Of a DNA stretch of 64,000 bases, positions 33,972 through 43,329 are shown piece after piece. Position numbers and translations under genes: made by a program. Each line of letters begins with the position of its first letter. The stretch's first letter is position 1. Source of the DNA: DATGKG01 sp963851325 (GTDB lineage: Bacteria > Desulfobacterota > Binatia > Binatales > Binataceae); contig CAWKOR010000001.1 in the NCBI GenBank assembly GCA_963851325.1, forward strand, positions 868,001 through 932,000, given 5' to 3'. Below the pieces are notes generated by a model. It searched no databases and was not told where the DNA came from. It saw only the letters and a list, made by a program, of their open reading frames with translations.

Positions 33972-34409
33972 TTACCCGTCCCCGGGAGAAGTGCGTCTCG
34001 GCGGCTGGTATAGCACGAGATCGAGGCCGGGAATATCCTCGAAGTCACGCCGATTCCTCGTCAAAAAACGGTAAGAATGCTGTATCGCTTGGCTGGCAAG
34101 CCAGAGATCTTGAACTCGGTAGCGGTGCTGCCTGCCGGCGGCGCTAATCTGGGCCGCCAGACTACCGAATATGTCGCCACTGACCGCATCCACGACGACG
34201 AGCGGTTTACGTCGAAGCCGATGCAGCGCGGCGAGGCGCCGCTGGCGGATTCGCGGTTCCTGCGCGACCTCAGCTCCGAACCGTAGTTCAGCGATGGTGA
34301 TTGGAGACAGATAAACAGGCTCGTTGCTGGTCAGAGTGGCGACGTCAGCCGGGGCCAGGAGGCCGCGTTCTACGTCGATCCATACGCAGGTGTCGATTAG
34401 AAAGCCCAC
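33972..34409 (-). CDS. PIN-domain toxin (VapC/FitB type)
   Basis: A 145-residue PIN ribonuclease with the N-terminal aspartate in FLIDTCVWIDVERG, glutamate in ITIAELRFG, aspartate in YRVQDLWLASQAI and acidic residues in NRRDFEDIPGLDL. All positions of the metal site are present. It overlaps its antitoxin gene by 13 bases and follows it on the same strand, the usual order. Expected activity is cleavage of a specific RNA. Confidence 0.88.
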   Translation of the reverse strand: MGFLIDTCVWIDVERGLLAPADVATLTSNEPVYLSPITIAELRFGAEVAQEPRIRQRRLAALHRLRRKPLVVVDAVSGDIFGSLAAQISAAGRQHRYRVQDLWLASQAIQHSYRFLTRNRRDFEDIPGLDLVLYQPPRRTSPGDG

Positions 34410-34672
34410 GGATCGCGCACACCCTTGCTGACTTTGTTCCCCTTCCAGCGATTCTCTCTAGCATCAGTCTCCCAAGTCGCCGCGACGTCATCAGGTAGGG
34501 TATGGTAGAGGTCAGCCATCGCTTCAAGTGCATTCTGCCGACCGGGCCCGGCGACAAGCCGGGCGATTTGCTCATGGTTTCGCTCGATCACAATTTCTTC
34601 GCCATCGGCCACGACGCGGTCGAGAACGCGACGGAGATTGCGGGCCAATTCTGTTGCGCTTATCGTTTTCAT
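34397..34672 (-). CDS. Phd/YefM-type antitoxin
   Basis: A 91-residue protein with the Phd/YefM start MKTISATELARNLRRVLDRV and EEIVIERNHEQIARLVAG. A C-terminal helix (ADLYHTLPDDVAATWETD) should bind the toxin. It precedes and overlaps the PIN toxin, forming a complete module that is probably autoregulated from its own promoter upstream of 34672. Confidence 0.88.
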   Translation of the reverse strand: MKTISATELARNLRRVLDRVVADGEEIVIERNHEQIARLVAGPGRQNALEAMADLYHTLPDDVAATWETDARENRWKGNKVSKGVRDPWAF

Positions 34673-35161
34673 TTTTCGTCTAATACGAATAATCTGATTC
34701 TCTCAGATAATACATACTTCGCCGAAACGTGTCACGTCTTCAAGCACGCGAGAAAGCTCCCGGGCTCAAAGCGAAAATCTGGTATCGGGCGTGGCGGTTG
34801 TGCGCGGGCGCAAGGTGAAATCCTGACCTCGTTTCGAGAATGGTTCTAACCGTCTGCACTCGTCGCAACTATGCGGAGTCCGTTGCCGGTAGAGCGGCTA
34901 CGATCAATCTGTCGATTCTACGCGCGGGCACACATCGGAGGCCGCAATGCGATCTCGAAAGTGGGTCGCCTCGCTGGTCTTCCACAACGAACCAGTCCTA
35001 TTCTTCATCGGCGGCGGATTCTTTCCGGCTCGAGCGCGATCCTCTGGTCGAACAGAGAATCGCTGCCTGCCACGCGGGTGGTGTCGTGAAGTTGGTGGAA
35101 AAGTGAAAAAAGCGTCAAGATCCGGCGAGTTGAGCCACAACTCGCGCCCGCTGGGAGGCGG
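34673..35161. other. intergenic region upstream of IS256 fragment
   Basis: 489 bases with no supported gene. The antitoxin promoter lies at its left side. The right side includes GAGTTGAGCCACAACTC (about 35128-35144), a short palindrome that may belong to the IS256-type end. Confidence 0.35.
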
Positions 35162-35400
35162 GTGCCGGAGGATGACGCCATGGAAAGCGGTAGCAGTCGT
35201 AGGTGGCAGGGGAAAGGTGCGCTCGAGGAGCTGATGCGGGAGCGGATCCGGACCACCATCGAGAGCATCGTGGATGAGGAACTGGAGGCCGCGTTGGGTG
35301 CGGCACGATCGCAGCGCAGCGGTCCGGTTCGGGTCGGCTATCGGCATGGGAAGCGCTCGCGAACCCTGACGACTAGCCTTGGGGCGAAGCGCACCTTCGC
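35162..35400 (+). mobile_element. IS256-family transposase N-terminal fragment
   Basis: The frame encodes ALEELMRERIRTTIESIVDE and ELEAALGAARSQRSGPVRVG, then YRHGKRSRTLTTSLG, the conserved N-terminus of IS256/Mutator transposases. After about 73 residues it leaves the family and meets an integrase-type fragment. The catalytic DDE domain is absent. Confidence 0.75.
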
Positions 35401-35563
35401 GACGTTCTGAAAAACTACGCCTCGTATTACAACAAAGTTCGGCCTCATCTTTCGTTGAATAAAGATGCTCCTGACTTTGGGCCGAGCCAGAAGATCGGTC
35501 GTATCGCAGCGACTCCAATCCTCGGCGGCCAGCATCATCAATATGTCCGAGTTTGGGTTTTGA
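35396..35563 (+). mobile_element. integrase-core transposase C-terminal fragment
   Basis: In a second frame the sequence reads LRDVLKNYASYYNKVRPHLS, LNKDAPDFGPSQKIGRIAAT and PILGGQHHQYVRV. This is the widely found C-terminus of rve/DDE integrase-type transposases. It is fused directly to the IS256 fragment, so two elements have recombined or one landed in the other. Confidence 0.7.
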
Positions 35564-35655
35564 CCAGGCACAGGTCGCAATCGAGTGAAGGTTTTGCGAT
35601 GGCCGTCACATAGTCGGATTATCCGACAATTGGCTGCCAAGGCCACCGAGGCGGT

Positions 35656-36513
35656 TTATTCGGGTGGACGTTTCCAATTCGACAAGTCGCGCCGAATCAT
35701 TTTTTCGAGGGCTTCCACCTCGGAACGCAGTTGGGCCCGCACTCGCGCCCTGACTTCCGGGGAGAGAGGCGGAAACGATTCGCCTCGCCCGACGCAGTAC
35801 TCCCAAAGGTGGGTTCGCAACAGAAGACGCATGGCGCGACCAGCGCGTAGCACCTGAAGTACCGCCGCGGTGTTCAGCGCGAATCGTGCAAGGGCCGGGT
35901 TTGCAGGCAAGCGATCGATGCGATTTTCGGCGAACCGGCCGAAAGCGCGCTTCGCGAGCGACGTCCTTGGGCTGCCGATGAAATCGCAAATGTCGTTAAC
36001 AAAACTTTGCGGATCGGCGACCAGGTCGTCGTAAATGGTCACCATGACTCTCTGGGTTCCGAAGAGCTCCTGCCATCGCCGCAAATGGTAAGCGTAACGA
36101 CCGCTTTCGAGGATTTCCGGACGCACCGCCAACGCTTGCTCAAAATCCCCTTCGATTTGCCCCCATCGAGAGAGCAACTTGTAGAACGAATATGCCCGAT
36201 CCACGGGATCGCGAAAGGTGCAAATTATTTTACATCGAGGGATGCGCTCGCGCACCCTTCTGGGCGCTTCGAAGTAGCCGAAGTAGGGACAGATCTCGCC
36301 GACCACTGCGCTGTCGCGACAGTGTCGAAAATACGCGGCGTACCATTCAATGCCGCGCTCATACCTTGTACTGAAAAAGTGAGTCTCTTTGACCCGTGGC
36401 AAACCCGCAACCGCCGTGAGTGCTTCGTGCAGCCAGGTAGTGCCGGTACGCTCGGGCCCAATTCCGAGAAAGTCCGGAAGACGCAGATCGTTACAGATCC
36501 GTTCGTCGTTCAT
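35656..36513 (-). CDS. sulfotransferase family protein
   Basis: A 285-residue cytosolic sulfotransferase. The 5'-phosphosulfate-binding loop is GIGPERTGTTWLHEAL (17-32) and the 3'-phosphate site is IICTFRDPVDRAYSFY (about 94-110). It transfers sulfate from PAPS to a hydroxyl group, typically on a glycan, lipid or Nod-factor-like molecule. Next to an RfaH-like factor and a broken GDP-mannose dehydratase it probably sulfated a surface glycan. The gene is intact but isolated among IS fragments. Confidence 0.85.
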   Translation of the reverse strand: MNDERICNDLRLPDFLGIGPERTGTTWLHEALTAVAGLPRVKETHFFSTRYERGIEWYAAYFRHCRDSAVVGEICPYFGYFEAPRRVRERIPRCKIICTFRDPVDRAYSFYKLLSRWGQIEGDFEQALAVRPEILESGRYAYHLRRWQELFGTQRVMVTIYDDLVADPQSFVNDICDFIGSPRTSLAKRAFGRFAENRIDRLPANPALARFALNTAAVLQVLRAGRAMRLLLRTHLWEYCVGRGESFPPLSPEVRARVRAQLRSEVEALEKMIRRDLSNWKRPPE

Positions 36514-36718
36514 CCGAGTCTTACGCTGGAAGCGAATGCCCGAAGCCTCTACAACTGAACGTCAAGACTCGGCATTTGGCGCGGTGTTGTCCCTGCTCGC
36601 TCCGCGCTTCGATGGTATCGAGGCACATAGATTCCCAATTTGGTTTGCCGCCACAAATACAACGTCAAAGGGATGTGTTGCAACTTTGGCGGGGATGGTT
36701 GGTAGTCTGCAAAGACCG

Positions 36719-37050
36719 TGAATAAGGCAAGCCCACCGGAAATCTTCAAATGCCGGCAAGCGAAGCCGGAGCTGATTCTGTGCGCCGTGCGCCGGTATCT
36801 GCGCTACTCGCTCTCGCTTCGTGACGTCGAAGAGTTGTTTGCCGAACGCGGGCTGATGGGATCACACGACCATCTGGCGCTGGGGGCAACGTTACGGCCC
36901 CGAACTGGACCGGCGGCTGCGCTGCCATCTTAAGCCAGACCAACAATCCTGGCGGGTCGACGAGACGTATATTCGAGTGCAGGGCCGCTGGTGTTACCTA
37001 TACCGGGCCATCGATTCCAGCGGTGCCACCATCGACTTGCTGCTCTCTGC
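36719..37050 (+). mobile_element. IS6-family transposase, frameshifted fragment
   Basis: The frame starts with IFKCRQAKPELILCAVRRYL and SLSLRDVEELFAERGL, the IS6/IS26 N-terminus. A one-base insertion near 36857 shifts it, and DHTTIWRWGQRYGPELDRRL, SWRVDETYIRVQGRWCYLYR and AIDSSGATIDLLLSA follow in a second frame. The first catalytic aspartate (VDETY) is kept, but the element is cut before the other two. IstA-type sequence is joined at 37051. Confidence 0.82.
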
Positions 37051-37500
37051 ACATATCCGCAAGGAGTGCGAGTTCGGACTCAAAACCACCAAGCCGAGTA
37101 GCCGCCAAGCTGAAGTGCCTCGGCGGACGGTGCGACAGGCGTTGGCCAGGGCGAAACTACTGGTCCGCAGGCTGGTCGGATACCAGCGACCAATGCCCGA
37201 TCTTTGATTCCCCTTGATCGACGCGATCCTGGAAAGCGATCGTAGCGATCGCGACCTCGCCGAGGTCTCGGTCCCACGAGCTGATGGGTGGGCTGCGTAA
37301 GAGTTAGAACCGACGCGCTGTATTCGGTTCCGGTTGAGCTGGGCAAGATGGTCGAGTTCCGGCTCTATCCGAGTCACGTTGAGCTCGGGAACCAGAGCCG
37401 CTGTCTCGCTCGCCAGGAGCGTTGTTACTAGCGACATCAACAGTTATTCGATCTCGACATTTACCCCGATATTCGAGAACGCAAGCCAAGGTTCCCTGCT
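37051..37500 (+). mobile_element. IS21-family IstA fragment B (decayed)
   Basis: It starts HIRKECEFGLKTTKP with PRRTVRQALARAKLL, nearly identical for 98 bp to fragment A at 29332, and continues farther (RPMPDL, then LIDAILESDR after a stop). Farther on, EFRLYPSHVELG, ARQERCY, a stop and RHQQLFDLDIYPDIRERKP resemble later parts of IstA. Several stops and gaps show that it is dead. The family call for the second half is tentative. Confidence 0.5.
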
Positions 37501-38017
37501 CGGATCGAAGTCCAATATTTCGAAAGCGCGTCGGACTGCCGTTTCGACAGATCAATCTGCCATCCGATGCTCCTGGCGGGCGTATGATAATTCTCATCGA
37601 CAACTCCGCACTCCAGAGTAAAGGAGTCCGACGTCCGCAGTCTTAGAAGCCGGCGGGTTAAGTCAACTGATCCGCTTCACCCCACTTCCAATCCGGCGCG
37701 CTTCCGATCTCGAAAACGAATCGTGCTTTGGGTGCATGCAGATCATCGTTCGGATTGAATTGCTGTCTGTTGGCTATAGTTGTCTATATCCGCTTGACTT
37801 GGTTGCCAGATTTTCGTAGATAGTCTCGCAGTTCAACATAAATGGGCAACATCAAGAGCGCCGATGGTTGCGCGATTCTGTTCTTTCTCGCGCTGACACC
37901 GCGTGCCGGCGTTAGTACTGATGCCGACGCCGCACCCGAACGCCATACCTGCCCCCTCCTAGAACTTGTGGGACTCGTAAGAGCCCTCTCGCACCATCAA
38001 CTCCCAGCGCCCCCGAA
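37501..38017. other. intergenic region, nothing recognised
   Basis: About 500 bases between the IS fragments and the membrane-protein gene. A short frame at 37842 has no ribosome site or family features. The region should contain the promoter of the next gene. Confidence 0.3.
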
Positions 38018-39754
38018 TTGCTGACGCTTCGGCAACGCGATCGTCTGGTAAAGTACCTTCCGGCGCTGCTGGTCGCGGCGGCTGCTCTCCAAGTAGCTGT
38101 GGCAATGTGGGATGTGCACTGGTTTCAAACTGACGAGCGTGAGATGTATCCGATTCGGCTCGTCGAATATCTGCAGTCATTCAAGTGCGGCCACTTTTTT
38201 CCTCGCTGGTGCCCGGACCTCTGTGGCGGCTATGGCTACCCCTTGTTCAACTACTACCAGCCAGGGCTGTTTGCGACGGCCGCAGCCATTATGGCTTTGC
38301 TTGCGGTCACTCCCGTCGCGGGTCTCAAGCTAGCGGTAACGGCATATGCAATCGCCGGTGGGTATGGCGTTTATCGCTTGATCTTCGGTGAGACCGGACG
38401 AAGTGATGCGGCTTTGCTTGGCGCAATAGTTTTCATCTACTCACCCTATCGCCTGAGCCAACTGTTCGTTCGTGGAGACCTATCGGAGTTCGCCGCCTAC
38501 TCGCTGGTACCGTTCGTCTTATGGGGCTACCGGGAACTCAACCGAGCGGAGCCGTCCAGAACTCCGTTGATTGGAACCGCGACCGCGCTAGCCCACGCAG
38601 CCACGTTGTTCTGTCACGTACTGATTGGCCTATATACCACCGAGATCGTGGGTGCCATGCTGCTCCTGGAGGTGTTCTGGCATCGCGAGAATATGTTGCG
38701 ACGGGCAGTGTTGGGTAGCGTCGTAGTCATACTCGCAATCGCGCTCGCGGCGATCTATCTCGGACCGGCGTGGTTCGAGGGGCGTCTGGTGAGGCTGGAA
38801 AATCTTCGCTATGGAAATTGGTACGCGCCGAATAATCTTATCTTCCCCTGGCGGCTGATATTCCAATCAGGTCTCCGCAGCGTAGGGCTGGCATCGGCGG
38901 TGGGGATAGTCGCAGCGGCTATGAGCTTCGTTCTTCCCAAGGTCCGTCAAAATGCCTCATCAGTGATCGGATGGTGGCTACCGGTCATCGTCATCCTATC
39001 ACTGACACTTAAGTCTGGCTGGACCAGGTGGTTCTGGATCTGGTTCCCGCTGGCAAGCTTTATTCAGTTTCCGTGGCGGCTGTTAGGGTTCGTGGGACTA
39101 TTCGCATCGGTTGGTATCGGGGTCAGCTGGACGCTCATCGTTTCGGAAAGATGGCGCGCATTTCGTTGGCTGGGCGCTATCTCGCTTGCGCTTGGAGTGG
39201 CTTACATCGAACAACCGTATAGATGCTTTACTCACGGCGGCATTGATGTGCCGGATACCCTCACAACGCCCGCGGGAATCCTTGCCCAACCAACGGATCA
39301 CGCCAGATACGGCCTTTATACAACGGTCTTCGCTAACGAATACCTGCCCGTGACGGTGCGTCAGCCGCGACTCCTGCCTTCGAACGTGAAGCTGGTGATT
39401 GGCGCCGGCAAAGCTGCGACCAAGGTGACGCAGCCTTGTCCACTTCGATACCTGGTCGAAGCGCAAGCGGAGCTACCCAGCGCGCTCGATTTGCAGGTCT
39501 TCAACTTCCCGGGCTGGAAGGCAGCGACATTGAGCGGACCGGCTGAGGCTCATCTTCTGAGTTCGAACGAAGGACTTATCCGGCTGTATCTGCCCCAACC
39601 CGGTGATTACCGAATCGAAGTATACTTCGGCATGACAACCGTCAGGGTGGTGGCTAGTGCGATTACGTTGTTGGCATTGCTGCTGATCTATCCGATTCTC
39701 TGGGAACTGAACCGCCTCCTCTTATTTCGTGAGAGACCTCTACCACCCGCGTGA
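38018..39754 (+). CDS. polytopic membrane protein, glycosyltransferase (GT-C) type
   Basis: A 578-residue protein with about ten to twelve membrane segments and a soluble C-terminal domain. Its first loop carries WFQTDEREMYPIRLVEYLQS and GGYGYPLFNYYQPG, like proteins annotated as 6-pyruvoyl-tetrahydropterin-synthase-related membrane proteins, which are probable GT-C lipid-sugar transferases. The acidic DEREMYP loop is the presumed active site. The TTG at 38018 lacks a ribosome site, so the start is unsure. It is separated from the similar genes at 47-57 kb by secreted-protein genes. Confidence 0.75.
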   Translation: MLTLRQRDRLVKYLPALLVAAAALQVAVAMWDVHWFQTDEREMYPIRLVEYLQSFKCGHFFPRWCPDLCGGYGYPLFNYYQPGLFATAAAIMALLAVTPVAGLKLAVTAYAIAGGYGVYRLIFGETGRSDAALLGAIVFIYSPYRLSQLFVRGDLSEFAAYSLVPFVLWGYRELNRAEPSRTPLIGTATALAHAATLFCHVLIGLYTTEIVGAMLLLEVFWHRENMLRRAVLGSVVVILAIALAAIYLGPAWFEGRLVRLENLRYGNWYAPNNLIFPWRLIFQSGLRSVGLASAVGIVAAAMSFVLPKVRQNASSVIGWWLPVIVILSLTLKSGWTRWFWIWFPLASFIQFPWRLLGFVGLFASVGIGVSWTLIVSERWRAFRWLGAISLALGVAYIEQPYRCFTHGGIDVPDTLTTPAGILAQPTDHARYGLYTTVFANEYLPVTVRQPRLLPSNVKLVIGAGKAATKVTQPCPLRYLVEAQAELPSALDLQVFNFPGWKAATLSGPAEAHLLSSNEGLIRLYLPQPGDYRIEVYFGMTTVRVVASAITLLALLLIYPILWELNRLLLFRERPLPPA

Positions 39755-40004
39755 CCGACGCTCCGGGAGCATGACACGGTCGCGCCGCCGATGGCCACGA
39801 GCCAAGCAGCGGATGGCTCGATTTAACGACCGGGCGAAGCTCTGGTGAAAATAGCCGGGCGGCATGAATGCATTTTGGATGGTGATCATTGCGCCATCGT
39901 GCTCCATCGTGGCATCGTCAACGGCGCACAATGATTGGCGTACCTCAGCGGAGTCAGCGCAACTGCCGCAGGTACCATCTTCAGGTTAAGTACCCGATCG
40001 AGAA
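39755..40004. repeat. intergenic region with second copy of 28-bp repeat
   Basis: Positions 39832-39859 are identical to 26423-26450, 13.4 kb away, and in the same orientation. On the minus strand both encode PGYFHQSFA inside otherwise unrelated frames. The element may be a terminal remnant of an insertion sequence. Confidence 0.5.
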
Positions 40005-40736
40005 ATGAGTTCGCCAACAGCTCCCATCAATGGCACCGGCGCCGGGGCGCCCCTCCGCCGGAGCCTGATCGCCTCGATGGCGCGCCTCCTGCCGGTACTT
40101 ACGATGGTGGCGTTAACCTTGGCGATACTGCCCAATTCCGGGTGCGGCAAGGGCATTTTCGATGAAGTGAAGAGTTCCGCAACGGCGACGACCCCCCGCA
40201 CCGTCACGCCGACCTCCACCGCGAGCCCGATGGTGCCCAGCCAGGCATTCAGCATGCGCGGGAGCGGGACGCAAATCAGTTCGACGCCGGGGACCTGCTC
40301 GGGGCTGGCCTGTCACGGATTGAGGGGGCATTGCCAGTGCATCATCATCAGCGGGACGCTTCTTTCGGGAATCGTAGGTAATTCAAACTTCAGCGCGAGT
40401 GTCACGGTCAATATCGACGATTGCACAAATACCGGAACATTTGGCGGATTTTGCTGTAATGGCGATGGGCTTGCTACCATCACCAATGGACAAGGAACAT
40501 CCGCGAATCTGCTCGATTTGACGTTCACAGGACCCTTCTGCGTCGATCCCAATTCGTCGACAAATCTTTCGCTGCTCGATTCTTCCCTGCAGGCAACCTT
40601 CGATGTGCTGACCGCCTCCAGTACCGGGAAGTTCCTCAATGCAACCGGGACCGGGCAGCTCAACCTTTTTACCGATACCGACACTGGCGATGCCTACCTC
40701 GCTGCCGTCGGCGAAATTCAGTTGCCCGCCAAATGA
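40005..40736 (+). CDS. eight-cysteine secreted lipoprotein, paralogue 1
   Basis: A 243-residue exported protein with a basic start, a hydrophobic core (LLPVLTMVALTLAI) and a lipobox-like LPNSGC, so it may be a lipoprotein. A short Thr/Pro/Ser spacer follows. The mature domain has eight cysteines in the order C-C-C-C-C-CC-C (GTCSGLACHG, HCQCI, VNIDDCTNTGT, GGFCCNGDG, GPFCVDP). I do not recognise the family. Its stop overlaps an in-frame ATG of the next gene, a paralogue with the same cysteine pattern, so the two form an operon. Disulfide-bonded surface protein is the safest description. Confidence 0.75.
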   Translation: MSSPTAPINGTGAGAPLRRSLIASMARLLPVLTMVALTLAILPNSGCGKGIFDEVKSSATATTPRTVTPTSTASPMVPSQAFSMRGSGTQISSTPGTCSGLACHGLRGHCQCIIISGTLLSGIVGNSNFSASVTVNIDDCTNTGTFGGFCCNGDGLATITNGQGTSANLLDLTFTGPFCVDPNSSTNLSLLDSSLQATFDVLTASSTGKFLNATGTGQLNLFTDTDTGDAYLAAVGEIQLPAK

Positions 40737-40768
40737 GAGAATCAGTTGCCTTACAGATAAGGTGCCCA

Positions 40769-41434
40769 ATGCTTATCAAAATGTGGCTATCGCTCAGTAT
40801 TCTCGTCCTCCTCGGCGCAGTCAGCATCAGCTCGGCCGGCTCTGATCCTTCGAATTCGCTCCGCGTCGATCCGATGCGAGTGCGCGCCGCCCTCGAGCAT
40901 CGAGGCCGTTCAGGCGCTACCGCGCGCGCCGCTGCGGCAACCTCGCCGCTACTGGATTACAGCATGCGCGGGACCGGCGTCGCAGCCGATGCGGTAGATG
41001 GGACATGCTCGGGCGCCGCCTGCAACGCCTCGGGCGGCGATTGCCTGTGTGTCACGTTTCAGGGGACGCTGAACGGAACACAAATCGGCAACGCTGATTG
41101 GGATGCGGCGCTGACAGTCAACATCGATGATTGCACGAACACCGGCACGCCCGGCCCCGATCCCGCAGGTGGTTTCTGCTGTTTTGGCGATGGCACCCTC
41201 AATGCCACCGTGTCATCCGATACTCTCGCGATGTCATTCACCGGCCCGGTCTGCGACGACCCCAATGCGAACGACGACACTAATGTCATGGGCGGATTTA
41301 TCATCCTGACCGCGGACAGCGCCGGCAAATTCCAGCATTCCGCGGGAGTCGGTCAACTCAACATTTCAGTGCTGGAAGATGGAACCTCCTATTTGGCGGG
41401 GACCGGGGTGCTTCAAGTAACCTCGCCGTTCTGA
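40769..41434 (+). CDS. eight-cysteine secreted protein, paralogue 2
   Basis: A 221-residue exported protein with a clear signal peptide (MLIKMWLSLSILVLLGAVSI, cleaved near SSAGS). Its mature domain repeats the pattern of paralogue 1: YSMRGTG, GTCSGAACN, DCLCV, VNIDDCTNTGT, GGFCCFGDG, GPVCDDP, and a GVGQLN...YLAGTGVLQ end. I start at ATG 40769, where AAGGTG precedes and the signal peptide begins; the ATG at 40733 overlaps the upstream stop. The function is unknown. Confidence 0.78.
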   Translation: MLIKMWLSLSILVLLGAVSISSAGSDPSNSLRVDPMRVRAALEHRGRSGATARAAAATSPLLDYSMRGTGVAADAVDGTCSGAACNASGGDCLCVTFQGTLNGTQIGNADWDAALTVNIDDCTNTGTPGPDPAGGFCCFGDGTLNATVSSDTLAMSFTGPVCDDPNANDDTNVMGGFIILTADSAGKFQHSAGVGQLNISVLEDGTSYLAGTGVLQVTSPF

Positions 41435-42033
41435 AAATCGTCCGATTGTTGATTGCGCCTTTTATTACTTGCCGAAAGCGTCGCTCCAGTGATAAATCGA
41501 GGTCGAAGCTCGCTTGGGGTGAGATCTGGCCGGGTTTGAATCTTTGCGCAGCCGGATAGCGAAGAATACAATTAAGGAACAAGTGGGGATTCAGAAATCG
41601 ATGATAAGGGCTGATTCCGTCCAGATTTGATGGTTTTGGTCTGATCTGGATGCATCTCGATGCGAGTGCGCTTTCATGCTCTTATCGAGGCGTTGGATGC
41701 GCTTGCCTGTCCAAAAGCATGCGTTGACGACAGAAAACCGGCGTTGCTCCCTGAATCTCCCGTTTGACGCAGGTAAGGTTGCTGAGACGCTAGAATGTGT
41801 CGCCAAATGGAGCACTGCAAAGTATCAGTCCTGACACACTTGGCAAAACCCTGTTAAAAGCTGAGATTTTTTGTCGCAATATAAAGGAACGCTTCTTGCT
41901 GAAATAGGTGGCGGGAACAAAAATGTTACAGCTCCGAACGGAACCATCGCGGTAGGTCGTTCTCGAGGCAACTCGGACGATGGGGGAAGGGGTTTTGAGA
42001 GCGCGATCGGAGCCACGAATCCAGGGGGGAATA
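41435..42033. other. intergenic region, nothing recognised
   Basis: About 600 bases, AT-richer than the neighbours. Short frames have no ribosome site or family features. AGGGGGGA at 42023-42030 is the ribosome site of the next gene. Confidence 0.35.
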
Positions 42034-43256
42034 ATGAAGCGAGCGTTCTTTTTGCTGGGCTTGGCCGCGACGGTACTCCTCGGGCAATTTCGAACAACAG
42101 TATTTGCGCAAGAGGCGGGTGAGATACCCATCTTACGGCTACCAAGTAACCATCCCGCTTCATGGTATCGCTGCTGCCGCAGGGCAGGCGCGCCAGGCAA
42201 TCGGCGGCGCCGCGGTCGCGGAATCCCTCGAGCATTCCGCTCTGGACTTACACCGTAACGTCGCCGGCCGACGGACTCACGTATACCGGCAAGATGGTCG
42301 GCGCGAGCCCATATTTCAATGGTGCGCGAACCACCAATGTCCCGACCGTGGTGATTCCTCTGATTATCAAGATGCCCGATGGCGGCGTATACGATCCGAC
42401 GGCATCCGACCGCTGCACGACCTGGGGAAATTCGATTACCCAGGTTCTTGCCTCGCCAATATTTCAGCCTTCATTTTACACGATGAAGGGCATCAATATG
42501 GGCACTGGGCAATATATTGACGAGTTCCAGCGCGGGAACTTCTACAACGCCAATGTCTCCGCCACCGGCGACAGCTATCATACCGTGCTCAGTCCGGTTA
42601 CCACGCTCGCAGCGCAAACCATCAGCATCCCCAACAACCAGGGTACCTCGATGTTTCTCGGAGGCTGCGCGCTGGTCGGCATTATGGACTTGGGAACCTT
42701 CGACTCGATCATTTCCAATAGCCTGATTCCGTCATTGACTGCGCAGGGCCTGCTCGATCAGTCGAGCTTTCCGATCTTCATCATTCACGACGTAGTGATG
42801 GGCAATCCGGGCACCGATATCTCTTCGCACTGCTGCGTGATTGGCTACCATTCCGCGCTCGGAACCAGCTCGGGAGTCCAGACCTATGCGGTGGCGGACT
42901 TCGATACCAGTCGCACCTTTCAGAATCCCGATATCCAGCCGCTAAGCCATGAGGTGGGTGAATGGATGGACGATCCGTACGGGACTAACCCGACTCCGAA
43001 GTGGGGACACATCGGACAAGTCATTAACTGTCAGGGCAACCTCGAGGTCGGAGACCCGCTCAGCGGAATACCGCCGGCGCTCTACCAGACCAACGGCAAC
43101 TATGGAGTGACGATGTCCAACGGGCACACTTACTATCCGCAGGACCTCGCATTCTTCTCGTGGTTCTATCGGCAGTCGCCGTCGTTAGGCGTCGGAGGCG
43201 TATACTCCGCTGCCAGCACCTTGCTTTCACCTCCCTTTTCGATCTGCCAGGGATAA
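42034..43256 (+). pseudogene. secreted protein with HEVGE motif (putative metallopeptidase), two frameshifts
   Basis: ATG 42034 with a strong AGGGGGGA site opens a signal peptide (MKRAFFLLGLAATVLLGQFR, then TTVFAQ). The frame must shift near 42140 to continue YQVTIPLHGIAAAAGQARQA, and again near 42215 to reach IPLWTYTVTSPADGLTY. The main body to 43256 has VVIPLIIKMPDGGVYDP, YIDEFQRGNFY, PIFIIHDVVMG and PLSHEVGEWMDDPYG. The last motif resembles a zinc site in secreted proteins. The body is well preserved, so the shifts may be recent or sequence errors. A terminator follows at 43290. Confidence 0.65.
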
Positions 43257-43289
43257 TGTAAACCTCCGGGTCTAAGAGCGCTTTTCATC

Positions 43290-43322
43290 AAGAGCGGGTC
43301 AGTAGCTGACCCGCTCTTTCGT
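43290..43322 (+). terminator. intrinsic terminator
   Basis: AAGAGCGGGTCAG (43290-43302), loop TAG, then CTGACCCGCTCTT (43306-43318), followed by TCGTT. A perfect 13-bp stem 34 bases after the upstream stop. Confidence 0.8.
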
Positions 43323-43329
43323 TATCGAG

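Noticed and set aside
34904..35518. 204-codon minus-strand frame
   Set aside because: Antisense to the IS256 and integrase fragments; no domain.
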